DNA of 64,000 bases from JAJRXR01 sp041402005 (lineage in GTDB: Bacteria; Planctomycetota; Phycisphaerae; Phycisphaerales; UBA1924), in NCBI GenBank assembly GCA_041402005.1, contig JAWKTB010000006.1:62001-126000 (forward strand), written 5' to 3'. Every line of letters begins with the position of its first letter. Position 1 is the first letter of the stretch. Below the pieces are notes generated by a model, which saw only the letters and a list, made by a program, of their open reading frames with translations, searched no databases and was not told where the DNA came from. Below, one piece after another: positions 43,731 through 53,963 of the stretch. The position numbers were made by a program, and so were the translations under genes.

Positions 43731-44423
43731 GTGCTCATCCTCTTCGACATCGACATGACCCTGGTCGCGACGGACGGCGCCGGCTTTCGGGCCATGCTCG
43801 CCGCGGGGCGCGAGCTCTTCGGCGAGTCGTTCACGGGCGAGGGCGTCTCCTTCGGCGGTCGCCTCGACCCGGCCATCATCGCGGACCTGCTCCGCGTCTC
43901 GGGCGTCGAGCCCACGCCCCGGGCGTTCAGCGGGATGCGCGAGGGGTACGTCCGCTATCTGAGCCGGACGCTCTCGCGGGAGGGCGTCGCCCGCGCCCTG
44001 CCCGGCACGCGCGAACTCGTCGAGGCGCTGCTCGCCGAACAGGGCGTGACGCTCGGCGTGCTCACGGGCAACTTCCCCGAGTCGGGCGAGCTCAAGCTCC
44101 GGGCCGCGGGCTTCGACCCGGTCACCTTCCGCGTGCGGGTCTGGGGGTGCGACTCACCCCATGAGCCGCCGGAGCGACATCACCTTCCCCCGATCGCGAT
44201 CAAGCGCTATGAGCAAGAGATGGGCGAGCCGATCCCGGGCGAGCGGGTCGTGGTGGTGGGGGACACGGTGCATGACGTGACGTGTGGGCGGGCGAACGGT
44301 TGTCGCACGCTCGGCGTCGCGACTGGGTACACGACGCGCGAGGGTCTGGTCGCGGCGGGCGCCGACCTCGTGCTCGACGACCTGCGAGACACCGCGGGGG
44401 TGGTGCGGTGGCTGCTGGGGTGA
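43731..44423 (+). CDS. HAD-superfamily hydrolase (phosphoglycolate-phosphatase-like)
   Basis: About 230 residues. Motif I is 'LILFDIDMTLVATD' (nucleophile and acid in DIDMT), motif II 'GVLTGNF', and motif III/IV Lys and acidic residues in 'PPIAIKRYEQ' and 'VVVVGDTVHDVTCGRANG'. A cap insert lies between motifs I and II, so it is a subfamily IA enzyme. GTG starts at 43731 and 43710 are both in frame; the first keeps the usual short lead. The stop overlaps the DUF418 start (GTGA). The substrate is not predictable. Confidence 0.87.
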   Translation: MLILFDIDMTLVATDGAGFRAMLAAGRELFGESFTGEGVSFGGRLDPAIIADLLRVSGVEPTPRAFSGMREGYVRYLSRTLSREGVARALPGTRELVEALLAEQGVTLGVLTGNFPESGELKLRAAGFDPVTFRVRVWGCDSPHEPPERHHLPPIAIKRYEQEMGEPIPGERVVVVGDTVHDVTCGRANGCRTLGVATGYTTREGLVAAGADLVLDDLRDTAGVVRWLLG

Positions 44424-45703
44424 ATGAGCACGCCATCGACCCGCCGCGCCCGGTCGAGGCCCGGTCCCGGATCGAGTCGCTCGACGTGATCCGGGGGTTC
44501 GCGCTGCTGGGGATCCTCGGCCCGAACATCCTCGCGTTCGCGCTGCCGCAGGCCGCCTTGTACGACGCCGGCGCGATCGACATCGCGGTGTCCTATCTCG
44601 GTCTCACGCCCCATACCGAGGCCAACCAGATCGGGCACTGGATCGTCGACGTCTTCTTCTTCGGGAAGATGATGCTGCTCTTCTCGCTCCTCTTCGGCGC
44701 CGGCGTGGTGATGTATGCCCGCAAGTTCGAGTCTCCCGACGGCTCGTGGACCCCGCTGTCCAACGGCGCGGGCCTCTGGTACAGACGCTCGGCCTGGCTG
44801 CTCGTGATCGGCCTCGTCCACGCCTTCGGGCTGTGGTACGGCGACATCCTCGTCTGGTACGCCGTCGCCGCCCTCGGCCTGATCTGGTGGGCCAGGCGCC
44901 TGCGCCCCGACGAGTTGATGGTCCTCGGGGGCGCGCTCTACCTGCTCGGCAACCTCGGGATGATCTTCCTCATGCTCTCCGCGCTGTGGGCGCAGGAGAT
45001 GGGATACCACAGCTTCAGAGAAAGTGTGATCCCCGAGATCGAAGCGCACCGGGGCGTCTACGCCGACGTGCTGGCCAAGCGCACGCAAACGCTCGGGGCG
45101 ATGTACGTCTTCATGATCCCCTTCGCGTTCTTTTGGATGGCGTCGGGCATGTTCGCCTGGGGCATCGCGCTTACGAAGCTCCGGGTCCTGACCGGCGAGC
45201 GCTCGGGACGCTTCTATGCCCGGCTCGCGCTCTTCGCCCTCAGCGGCGGGCTCGCGGCGACGATCATCGTCCGCTGGATCATCTATGCGTCGGGCGTGCC
45301 CATGCCCGGGTTCGTCTTCCAGACGGTGGGGCAGTTGCTCGGCGTGCCCACCGCACTGGGGTACGCCGCCCTGCTCATCCTGCTGGCGAGGCGCCGGCTC
45401 TTGCGCCCGGTCGCGATCGCGCTCGCGGCGGTCGGGCGGATGGCGCTCTCCAACTACCTCCTCCAGACGATTCTCTGCACGACATACTTCTACGGGTACG
45501 GGCTCGGTCACTTCGGCGAGATGCAATACCCGGCGCTCTTCGTGTTCATGGGGTGTGTCTGGATCGTGAACATCGCGTTCAGTCTGGTCTGGGGGCGCTT
45601 CTTCCGCTTCGGCCCGGCGGAATGGCTCTGGCGGTCGCTGACGTACTGGAAGCTCCAGCCGATCCGTCGGGAGTTCACACCCCGCGGGGCGCCGGGGGCG
45701 TAA
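44420..45703 (+). CDS. DUF418 family membrane protein
   Basis: A 427-residue polytopic membrane protein. The family opening 'SRIESLDVIRGFALLGILGPNI' is clear. It is followed by 8-10 hydrophobic helices, the middle motif 'GLVHAFGLWYGDILVWYAV', and the C-terminal DUF418 domain with 'GRMALSNYLLQTILCTTYFYGYG' and 'AEWLWRSLTYWKLQPIR'. The GTG start shares bases with the HAD gene stop, suggesting co-translation. DUF418 proteins resemble membrane acyltransferase-like proteins; their function is unknown. Confidence 0.88.
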   Translation: MNEHAIDPPRPVEARSRIESLDVIRGFALLGILGPNILAFALPQAALYDAGAIDIAVSYLGLTPHTEANQIGHWIVDVFFFGKMMLLFSLLFGAGVVMYARKFESPDGSWTPLSNGAGLWYRRSAWLLVIGLVHAFGLWYGDILVWYAVAALGLIWWARRLRPDELMVLGGALYLLGNLGMIFLMLSALWAQEMGYHSFRESVIPEIEAHRGVYADVLAKRTQTLGAMYVFMIPFAFFWMASGMFAWGIALTKLRVLTGERSGRFYARLALFALSGGLAATIIVRWIIYASGVPMPGFVFQTVGQLLGVPTALGYAALLILLARRRLLRPVAIALAAVGRMALSNYLLQTILCTTYFYGYGLGHFGEMQYPALFVFMGCVWIVNIAFSLVWGRFFRFGPAEWLWRSLTYWKLQPIRREFTPRGAPGA

Positions 45704-45803
45704 GCCTCCGGCATGTCGCTTGTTGTGGACAGCCTGGGGCGCGTGGCGGCCCCTGGGGCGACCGCTAGACTCGACCCCGAGCGACAAGTGAGGAGGCGCA
45801 CGG

Positions 45804-46550
45804 ATGCCGTCCAGCTACCGGGCCTTGTGCACGGACTTCTACGTCAACCAGAAGCTCAACGTGAAGCTCGACCTGCCGCGCTCGAGGGAGACGGTGCTCG
45901 ACCTCTTCGAGCGCGTCCGGCGCGAATACCCCGAGATGCGCTCATTCCGACGGTACAAGGACGAGGTCGCCCTGGAGAGCCCACAGGACGAGGGCGTTCA
46001 CCGCTGGATCGCCATCCGTTCGAACTCCATCCGCTCCGGCGTCGTCAACCCCCAGACCGACGACGACGCCTACGGCTTGCACCGGTGCGTTCTCGAGGTC
46101 GCGCCCTACTTCCTGAGCATCAGCCCCCTTGACCTCGAGTACGTCGAGCTGCTCTACGGCTTCGACCTCGCCTCCGGGGGCAACCACGACGCGATCGTCG
46201 CCCAGGCGCTGATGGGCTCCTCCCCCATGTCCTCGCTGGTGGACGTGCCTGGCGCGATCGCGGTCGACTGCCAACCCTTGATCGGCCTGACTCTGGGCAA
46301 GGGGACGGACGTCGAGGCGCACTTCGAGGTCAAGACCCGCTCGGCCGCGAGCGTCCGCGAGGTCGAGCGGCGCGACGAGCCGATCAGCATCTACCTCACC
46401 CTCCGCCAGTTCGAGCCGGTCACCGACCTGCGCGAGCTGCCCGACCGTTTCGACCGCCTGGCGAGGCGGGGCCAGGAGCTGGTGGACGAGCGGGTGCTCC
46501 CGGCGCTCTTGACGCCGATCCGCGAGGCAATCGCGACGAACAATCTCTGA
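45804..46550 (+). CDS. Conserved hypothetical protein (248 aa)
   Basis: A soluble, acidic protein with a good ribosome site (GAGGAGGCG) before ATG 45804. Recognisable text includes 'TDFYVNQKLNVKLDLPRSRETVLDLFERVRREYP' at the N-terminus and 'LYGFDLASGGNHDAIVAQAL' in the middle. It has no membrane helix or metal motif. The opening hints at a ligand- or nucleic-acid-independent alpha/beta fold, but I cannot place it. The next gene starts one base after its stop. Confidence 0.75.
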   Translation: MPSSYRALCTDFYVNQKLNVKLDLPRSRETVLDLFERVRREYPEMRSFRRYKDEVALESPQDEGVHRWIAIRSNSIRSGVVNPQTDDDAYGLHRCVLEVAPYFLSISPLDLEYVELLYGFDLASGGNHDAIVAQALMGSSPMSSLVDVPGAIAVDCQPLIGLTLGKGTDVEAHFEVKTRSAASVREVERRDEPISIYLTLRQFEPVTDLRELPDRFDRLARRGQELVDERVLPALLTPIREAIATNNL

Positions 46551-46551
46551 C

Positions 46552-46947
46552 GTGATCTCCAACGCGCAGATCCTGGCGTCGGCCCTGCCCCTTGCGCAGC
46601 ACGCCGGACGCTCGACCTCCTCGTTCTGGGTCTGGCTGTTCGTGCTCATCGTGGGGACGGTATTGGCGGGCGTGGTGATCCTGGTCGTCCGCCGACGCCT
46701 CCTGGAGCAGGAGAGCGCGACCGACGGTTCTGGGACACTGATGGAGGAGCTCCGTCGCATGCGCGACCGGGGGGAGATCAGCGAGGAGGAGTACGACCAG
46801 ACGAGGCGGACGATTGCCGCCAGGGCGGCGGGGCGAGAGCCCCCCGAGCCGCCCAGCCCGGTGGACTGGGCAGGAGAGTCGGGTCGTGTCGCCCGTCCGG
46901 GGTACGACCTGACGGGCGAGCCCCTTCCCGGGCCTTCCGACAAGTGA
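46552..46947 (+). CDS. Small single-helix membrane protein with SHOCT-like motif
   Basis: A 131-residue protein with GTG start one base after the previous stop. A short N-terminal part precedes one transmembrane helix (WVWLFVLIVGTVLAGVVILVV). The cytoplasmic tail contains 'LMEELRRMRDRGEISEEEYDQTRRTIAA', which matches the short SHOCT-type helix pair often found at protein C-termini. The end is Pro/Gly-rich. The function is unknown, possibly linked with the preceding gene. Confidence 0.75.
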   Translation: MISNAQILASALPLAQHAGRSTSSFWVWLFVLIVGTVLAGVVILVVRRRLLEQESATDGSGTLMEELRRMRDRGEISEEEYDQTRRTIAARAAGREPPEPPSPVDWAGESGRVARPGYDLTGEPLPGPSDK

Positions 46948-47219
46948 CCCGGACCCTCCAAGGGTGAGGATTAGACAAACGGGGGGGACTCTGCCGACTG
47001 AAGGGGCGTCCGGGCGGCCCCACACCCGGACGGGGTGCGAAGACGTGGGCGAGTCGCCGATCGGCGAGTACGCTCCGGGGTGACGGAGGACCCCCCGAAG
47101 CGAGCTTTTCGGACCCCTCCAATGTGTTCTCGCCGAGCGCCGGGCCTGGATCCAGAGCATCCGCCCGACGGTCGATACCATCGCCGGGCCCACCCGCCCT
47201 CTACCGTTCCGAGGTGCGC

Positions 47220-48653
<1,434 letters not shown>

Positions 48654-48678
48654 GCCGCGGTCAATCCTGAACACCACG

Positions 48679-48706
48679 ACGCCCCGGGCCATCGGCTCGG
48701 GGCGTT
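48679..48706 (+). terminator. Hairpin terminator after clpX
   Basis: Stem ACGCCCCG / CGGGGCGT with an 11-base partly paired loop, followed by TTTGTC. It lies between clpX and the convergent lectin-like gene. Confidence 0.7.
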
Positions 48707-48708
48707 TG

Positions 48709-49311
48709 TCATTCGCCAGGGGCGGGGTACTCGACCACGAACGAGGTCACCCGGACGCCCGGCTCGCCGCCGGTCCCTCTCGGGGTTTCCTCGGCGTCGT
48801 TCCAGAACGGGCTTGGCTTGGCGTCGATCCCGATGAAGCAGAGGCGGTTCTCGTCGCCACCGCCGGAGCGGTCCGGGCGGTTGTTGGGCTCACGCTCCGC
48901 CCACCACACGCCCTTCTCGCCTCGTGCCCCGATCGGGGCCCCGGTGACCCACGCCCATGAACCGCTCGGCTCGTGCTTCTCGTCGAGCTGAAGCCCGCCG
49001 AGCCAGGGCCCGAGGACGACCGAGCGTCCATGCCCGAGGGGCGTCGTGGTCCATGCTCCCTCGACCCCCGCGGCGATCAAGAAAATGAACACGTTCTCCG
49101 CGTCGCTCTCGACGCTCGCCAGATCACCACCCAACATGCAGGCGATCGTCCGGGCGTCGGACCAACTGATCCCGTTCGGCGCGACGACCACGCTGTACCG
49201 GTGTCCGTTGCCGCCGTCTTCGGCACGCCACTCGTGGATCTGCGCGCGGGAGATCGTCGCGCTCGCACCGATCGCCGCAAGACCAATCCATCTGCACATC
49301 GCGATAGCCAT
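48709..49311 (-). CDS. Secreted C-type-lectin-like protein
   Basis: A 200-residue exported protein. The ATG at 49311 follows GGAGGCG, and the signal is MAIAMCRWIGLAAIGASA. The rest fits a C-type lectin fold: 'ISWSDARTIACMLGGDLASVESDAEN', 'GPWLGGLQLDEKHEPSGSWAWVTG', and 'WWAEREPNNRPDRSG', which carries the EPN-like sugar/calcium motif. 'FWNDAEE' near the end is the WND element. An EPN motif usually favours mannose-type ligands, but this is only suggestive in bacteria. Confidence 0.85.
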   Translation of the reverse strand: MAIAMCRWIGLAAIGASATISRAQIHEWRAEDGGNGHRYSVVVAPNGISWSDARTIACMLGGDLASVESDAENVFIFLIAAGVEGAWTTTPLGHGRSVVLGPWLGGLQLDEKHEPSGSWAWVTGAPIGARGEKGVWWAEREPNNRPDRSGGGDENRLCFIGIDAKPSPFWNDAEETPRGTGGEPGVRVTSFVVEYPAPGE

Positions 49312-49404
49312 CGTGGCGCCTCCGGTATGAGACACCATACGGCAAGACCGCGCGGGCGATCCGTCACGACGGTGTCACAAGCACGGCTCGGCGCCGATGG
49401 ACGC

Positions 49405-50781
49405 TCAGTTGAGCTCGGTCGTGACGCGGGCCGTCTGCCCGCCCACCTCGACCTCGGTCAGCAGGTGGACGCGAACGTCCGCGTCGAGCAGCGGGCGGAT
49501 GAGCTTCGGGTGGCGCGTGACAAGGTGGAGCGTGAAGGCGTCGCCCTCGTCGCGCTCGGCGCTGGGCATCGCCAGCGTCGGCTCCGCACGCAGGAGCAAG
49601 GGCAGGTGCTCGCGGGCCCACGCCGCGGCGGCGATCAGGCGGTCCATCGGGTGCGTCGGATCCTTACCCGAGGAGGCGAGCAGGTGCAGGCGCCCGAGAT
49701 CGTCCGCCGCCAGCTCGACGCTCCCCGCCTTCGGGCAGCGCGCCTCGAGCCCGGTCAGGCCCGGGATCAGGGAACTGAGCGGCAGCGAACGCTCGATGTG
49801 CCGCTCTGGTGTCGGCGCCGCCTGACGACCGCCCTGGGGACGGACGACGATCTCGGGCTTTCGCTCGGCGGGCGCGGGAGAGGGCGTGGCCTCATGGTCG
49901 GCGTACCGAATCTCGACCTCGTGGGCTGCGGCGTCGTCTTTCGCCAGGCGAAGCTGGGGGCGCTTCTGCTCGCCACGGATGCGTCCGAGCATGTCCTCGA
50001 TCGTGGTCTCGGCCTGGCCCCGGAAGATCGACGCCGAGGCGTTCGCGCCGATCCGCGGCACGCGGGCGCTGACCTGCACCGGGCGGCGCAGGAACGCCCG
50101 GGCGGCCCGCTCGAGCTTCTCGCCCGCGGCGGTCGCCTGCTCCGCGACCGAGCCCATGATCGCCAAGCGCAGACGAGGGCCCTCGTCCTCGCCGAACTTC
50201 CCGTCCCACTCACCCCCGAGCGACTTGACCAGGCGGTATGAGGCGACGACCGCGGCCTCGTCGGCGCCGGTGAGCACCGTCACCTCGTCGATCCCAGACG
50301 CGTCGGTCAGGCCCGGCTCGTCGACCTCGTCGACACGCACGATCCAGCGCGAGCAGACGGCGCGGGCCGCGTCGATCGCCTCTTCGAGCGTCTCGCACGG
50401 CTCGATGTCGCGGGGAGTCCCCGGGCCGACCAGGTCGAGCGTCGTGAGCTCGCGCGCATGGCGGAGCAGGGCGACGGGCGCGTGGGTCGCGTCGGCGACC
50501 GACGCCGCGTACTGACGGACCCAGATCCCGGCCCGGACGGGCAGGTGCCCGAGCATGATGCCCTCAATGCGGGCGTGGGGCTTGGTGACGACACGGGGGC
50601 GGGGCGCCGGCGAAGGCGCCGTCCCGGTCGCGCGGATTGCGGGGCGGTCGTCACCCGCGGGCGAGCCCGGGGCGAGGGGGGCGTCGCCGAGGAACAGGTC
50701 GGCCAGGGCGTCGAACTCGCGGTCCTCGTCGCGGACGAGGTGGTCGGGCACGTATTCCTGGTGGTCTTCGTGGTGGTCCAT
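49405..50781 (-). CDS. Hypothetical protein, possible MinD/FlhG-like fold without P-loop, partner of ParA-CBM48
   Basis: A 458-residue soluble protein beginning 20 bases after the ParA-CBM48 stop. An acidic N-terminal tail is followed by a region (about residues 70-245) that reads like a SIMIBI ATPase stripped of its nucleotide loop. 'IEGIMLGHLPVRAGIWVRQYA' stands where KGGxGKT would be. 'VTVLTGADEAAVVASYRLVKSL' resembles the 'TTPEPTAxxDAYALIK' helix of MinD/FlhG, and 'LERAARAFLRRPVQVSARVPRIG' resembles their closing segment. The C-terminal 200 residues are of unknown fold. The similarity is by eye only. The close spacing argues for a joint function with the ParA fusion. Confidence 0.7.
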   Translation of the reverse strand: MDHHEDHQEYVPDHLVRDEDREFDALADLFLGDAPLAPGSPAGDDRPAIRATGTAPSPAPRPRVVTKPHARIEGIMLGHLPVRAGIWVRQYAASVADATHAPVALLRHARELTTLDLVGPGTPRDIEPCETLEEAIDAARAVCSRWIVRVDEVDEPGLTDASGIDEVTVLTGADEAAVVASYRLVKSLGGEWDGKFGEDEGPRLRLAIMGSVAEQATAAGEKLERAARAFLRRPVQVSARVPRIGANASASIFRGQAETTIEDMLGRIRGEQKRPQLRLAKDDAAAHEVEIRYADHEATPSPAPAERKPEIVVRPQGGRQAAPTPERHIERSLPLSSLIPGLTGLEARCPKAGSVELAADDLGRLHLLASSGKDPTHPMDRLIAAAAWAREHLPLLLRAEPTLAMPSAERDEGDAFTLHLVTRHPKLIRPLLDADVRVHLLTEVEVGGQTARVTTELN

Positions 50782-50801
50782 GGGGTCTCTCGCTGATGTC
50801 G

Positions 50802-52232
50802 TCACGCCGTCGGCGGGACGCGGACGACGCTGTTGGGCTGGCCGAACTCGTTGAGGACGCTCTGCGAGGCGTAGGGGTCGGGCATCCAGCGTCCGTCGAC
50901 GACGAGGCGGTACTGACGCGGGCCCGTCGGCATCGGGACGTGCAGCTCGAAGACGCCCCGCTCCGGGTTGCGGCGCATCTCGTGACTCGTGGACGACCAC
51001 CCGTTGAAGTCGCCGGCGATGAAGATCCGCTCGCCCAGGGCGAGGGGCTGGAGGAAGAGGACGCCCCTCGAGGTCGGGACGGCGCCGAGCAGGCGGCGCA
51101 CGTCGTCGTCGATCGCCGCCGGCGCCTTCACGGGCTCGGGCTCGACGAGGAGGAGCGGTGTCGGCGCGGGTCTCGGCGGCGCCTCGGCACGCGTGGGCAT
51201 CTCGACGGGCGCCGGCGCGACGCTCGTGGGTGTGATCGTCGCCGGCTTCATCCGCCGGACGCGGTCGGCAAGCTCGGCCAGGCGCGCCGACGTCGCGACG
51301 GGCGGGGCGCCGACCGGCTCGCGAGGCGAACCCAGCACCACAGCGCCGGCGCTGGGCACGACCTCGACGCTCGGCCTGTCGCCCTCGTCCTCGAGGTCTC
51401 CCCGCTCGATCTTCGCGTGCTCGACGAGCCACTCGCAGAGCGAGGTGTAGTCCTCCGCGCCCGGCGAATCCGGGGCGTAATCCACGATGGGTCGTCCCAC
51501 CGAGGCCGCCTCGCGCAGCGCCGGGTCCGAGCGGATGATCGTCGGCGCGAGCTGGCTCGGGTACCGCGTCCGCAGCTCGTTGAGCAGGTCGCGGGCGATC
51601 GGGATGGACGCGTCGTAGATCGTCGCCACCAGGCGGGCCCGGTGACGCACGCCCAGACGCCTGGCGATCGAGCGCATCGTCTTGAGCTGGCGGTCGGCGC
51701 CCTGCAGGCTGAAGTAGCTCGTCTCGACCGGGATGAGGAGCTCCCTCGCCGCGACCAGGGCGTTGTACGTCAAGAGTCCGATCGACGGGGGGCAGTCGAT
51801 CACGCAGACGTCGAACGCCCGGGGCGGCTCGTCGCCATTGGCGGCGACTCCCGGGCTCTCGTCCTCGCGGCTGAGCCGTTCGAGCACGGACTCCAGGCGA
51901 CGCTCCTTGCCCTCCTGTCCCGCGAGCATGCCCTGTCCCGCCTCGAGCCCCGCCAGGCGCGTCCGGCTGGGCAGCAGGTCCAGCCCCCGCGTCACGCGCC
52001 ACAGGTACTGCTCGCGAGCCAGGGGCTGGTCGGTCGGCGCCAGCATCGCATCGCCCACGTCCCGCTCGACGTGACTCTCGGGCACGCCCAGACCCGCGGC
52101 GCAATGCGACTGAGGGTCGAGATCGACCAGGAGCGTCCGGAAGCCGCGGCGCGCGAAGACCGCGGCGAGATTGATCGCCGTCGTGGTCTTCCCACACCCG
52201 CCCTTCTGGTTGATGATCGCGATCGTGCGCAC
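50802..52232 (-). CDS. ParA-family ATPase fused to a glycogen-binding (AMPK/CBM48-type) domain
   Basis: A 476-residue two-domain protein with GTG start at 52232. Residues 1-270 are a ParA ATPase: deviant Walker A K10-GGCG-K15-TT, Walker A' in 'LLVDLDPQSHCAAGLG' (D39), Walker B D147 in 'VCVIDCPPS', and 'PVETSYFSLQGADR'. A Pro-rich linker runs from about 290 to 375. Residues 390-476 match the AMPK-beta glycogen-binding module: 'IFIAGDFNGW' (W412), 'GPRQYRLVVDGRWMPDP' (R442, W449) and a closing 'GQPNSVVRV' (N467). These include the two tryptophans that stack on glucan in AMPK beta. ParA proteins position DNA or other cargo; here alpha-glucan is the suggested cargo or signal. Confidence 0.88.
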   Translation of the reverse strand: MRTIAIINQKGGCGKTTTAINLAAVFARRGFRTLLVDLDPQSHCAAGLGVPESHVERDVGDAMLAPTDQPLAREQYLWRVTRGLDLLPSRTRLAGLEAGQGMLAGQEGKERRLESVLERLSREDESPGVAANGDEPPRAFDVCVIDCPPSIGLLTYNALVAARELLIPVETSYFSLQGADRQLKTMRSIARRLGVRHRARLVATIYDASIPIARDLLNELRTRYPSQLAPTIIRSDPALREAASVGRPIVDYAPDSPGAEDYTSLCEWLVEHAKIERGDLEDEGDRPSVEVVPSAGAVVLGSPREPVGAPPVATSARLAELADRVRRMKPATITPTSVAPAPVEMPTRAEAPPRPAPTPLLLVEPEPVKAPAAIDDDVRRLLGAVPTSRGVLFLQPLALGERIFIAGDFNGWSSTSHEMRRNPERGVFELHVPMPTGPRQYRLVVDGRWMPDPYASQSVLNEFGQPNSVVRVPPTA

Positions 52233-52357
52233 GATCGACCCCGCCGTCGTTGGACCAACGAAGGCCTGGGCGCGCCCGGCGCACGCCCCGACCCGCAGGG
52301 TTATCGGCCCGCGCGGAAACCGCGCTTGAAAGGTTGAAGGCCCGGTGAGATCTGGGG

Positions 52358-53509
52358 TTACGGGCGGCGGATCGCGTCGATCGCGCGCTCGATCACGCCC
52401 GCCTCGACGCCCCCGAGTACGCCCGCCGACCCGAGGCCCCGGGGCACGATCACGCGGAGGCGCCCGCCGAGGGTTTTCTTGTCGTCGAGCATCCGTCGAG
52501 AGACCTCGGCGCTGGGGGGGAGGCCGGCGACCGAGGTCGGGAGCCCCGCGCGTGAGACGAGTGTCAGCACGGCGTCGCGCTCGTCTTGGGTCATCCCCCC
52601 CAGTTCGACGCCAAGCGCCGCCGCCGCGACCAGGCCCAGCGCGACCGCCTCCCCATGCATGAGTGGCGCGAGTGACGCGTCATTCGGATCGGGGCTGATG
52701 CCCGGGAGGGTCTCGATCGCGTGCGCGAAAGTGTGTCCAAGGTTGAGCAGGGCCCGCCCGTCCTCGGCGGCGGTCTCACGCTCGTCGCCCGCCACGATCC
52801 GCGCCTTGACCTCGACGTTTCGGTGCACCAGCTCGGTCAGCACATCCACGTCTCCCGCGAGTGCGGCGTCGAGCGAGGCGCTGGTCCAGGCGAAGAGCGA
52901 ATCGTCCCCGGCGATCATCGCGTGCTTGATGCATTCGCCGAGGCCGCACCGCAGGACGCGAGGCTCGAGCGAGGCGAGCGTCGCGACGTCCGCGACCACG
53001 AGCGAGGGCTGGTGGAAGGCGCCGACGAAGTTCTTGAGCAGACGTCCGGCGTCCAGCGCGAGGTTGACGCCGGTCTTGCCGCCGACCGAGGCGTCCACCA
53101 TCGCGAGCAGGGTGGTGGGGGCCTGAACGACGCGGATGCCCCGTCGGTACGTCGCCGCGACGAAGCCCGCGACGTCTCCCACGATCCCCCCGCCGAGGGC
53201 AACGACCGCGTCATGCCGATCGAGGCTCGCCCAGGCGGCGTCGGCGAGCAGGCGCTCGCTGGTGTCGAGCGTCTTGACCCGCTCGCTCGGGTCGACCTCG
53301 GCTCGATGGACCTGCACGCCGACGCCCGCGAGCGCGCTGGCGAGCGCCCCCGCCTGTGACTCGGGCACGCCCGTGTCCCGGACGAGGAGCACGCGCGAGG
53401 GGCGCGGATCGGCGTCACCCAGGTAGTCCGCGACGCGTCCCAGCACGCCGGCGCCGATCAGCACGTCGTACGAGCGCTCCCCGAGCTCGACGCGGACGCT
53501 CTGCGTCAT
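52358..53509 (-). CDS. aroB: 3-dehydroquinate synthase
   Basis: Second step of the shikimate pathway (383 aa). NAD- and metal-site motifs: 'VVALGGGIVGDVAGFVAATYRRG', 'QAPTTLLAMVDASVGGKTGVNL', 'KNFVGAFHQPSLVVAD', 'GLGECIKHAMI', and zinc-binding 'LLNLGHTFAHAIE' and 'LMHGEAVALG'. The start shares ATGA with the rsfS stop. Length and domain order are standard. It is probably the last gene of a run that includes rsfS, a methyltransferase and an MBL protein. Confidence 0.95.
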   Translation of the reverse strand: MTQSVRVELGERSYDVLIGAGVLGRVADYLGDADPRPSRVLLVRDTGVPESQAGALASALAGVGVQVHRAEVDPSERVKTLDTSERLLADAAWASLDRHDAVVALGGGIVGDVAGFVAATYRRGIRVVQAPTTLLAMVDASVGGKTGVNLALDAGRLLKNFVGAFHQPSLVVADVATLASLEPRVLRCGLGECIKHAMIAGDDSLFAWTSASLDAALAGDVDVLTELVHRNVEVKARIVAGDERETAAEDGRALLNLGHTFAHAIETLPGISPDPNDASLAPLMHGEAVALGLVAAAALGVELGGMTQDERDAVLTLVSRAGLPTSVAGLPPSAEVSRRMLDDKKTLGGRLRVIVPRGLGSAGVLGGVEAGVIERAIDAIRRP

Positions 53510-53952
53510 GCGCCGCCCGCCTTCTTCCCGTCGTCGCGCGTGGGCTCGGGGACCGGGAGCCTCGGGGCGTCCCCCCAGAGCATCTCGAGGTCGTAGTGCG
53601 CCCGCGCGTTCGGCTCGAACACGTGCACCACCACGTCGATGAAGTCGGCCAGCAGCCATGTCGCCCGCTCGTCGGCGTGCGCGCCGAACCGCTTGAACCC
53701 GTCCTCCTCGCCCACGTCCTCGACGTGCGACAACGCCGCCTTCATCTGGCGATCGGAAGTTCCCGTCCCGATCACGATGTAATCGGTCACGGGCGAAAGC
53801 TCCCGCACGTCGAGCACGACCACGTCCTCGCACTTGTCCCCCCTGAGCGAGACCGCGGCGTCGATTGCGAACGCCCTCGTCTTGGCGGGGTCGCCCGTCG
53901 ATCGGGCGGCGGTGCGGGCGGGGTCGGACAGTCGCTGCTCCAGTTCGTTCAT
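53506..53952 (-). CDS. rsfS: Ribosomal silencing factor RsfS
   Basis: A 148-residue protein that binds ribosomal protein uL14 and blocks subunit joining under starvation. The family text is clear: 'KCEDVVVLDVRELSPVTDYIVIGTGTSDRQM' and 'WLLADFIDVVVHVFEPNARAHYDLEMLW' (shown here in known fragments). A short N-terminal extension (about 25 residues) and an acidic/basic tail flank the core. The stop overlaps the aroB start by ATGA. Confidence 0.93.
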   Translation of the reverse strand: MNELEQRLSDPARTAARSTGDPAKTRAFAIDAAVSLRGDKCEDVVVLDVRELSPVTDYIVIGTGTSDRQMKAALSHVEDVGEEDGFKRFGAHADERATWLLADFIDVVVHVFEPNARAHYDLEMLWGDAPRLPVPEPTRDDGKKAGGA

Positions 53953-53963
53953 CGTGGCACAGC

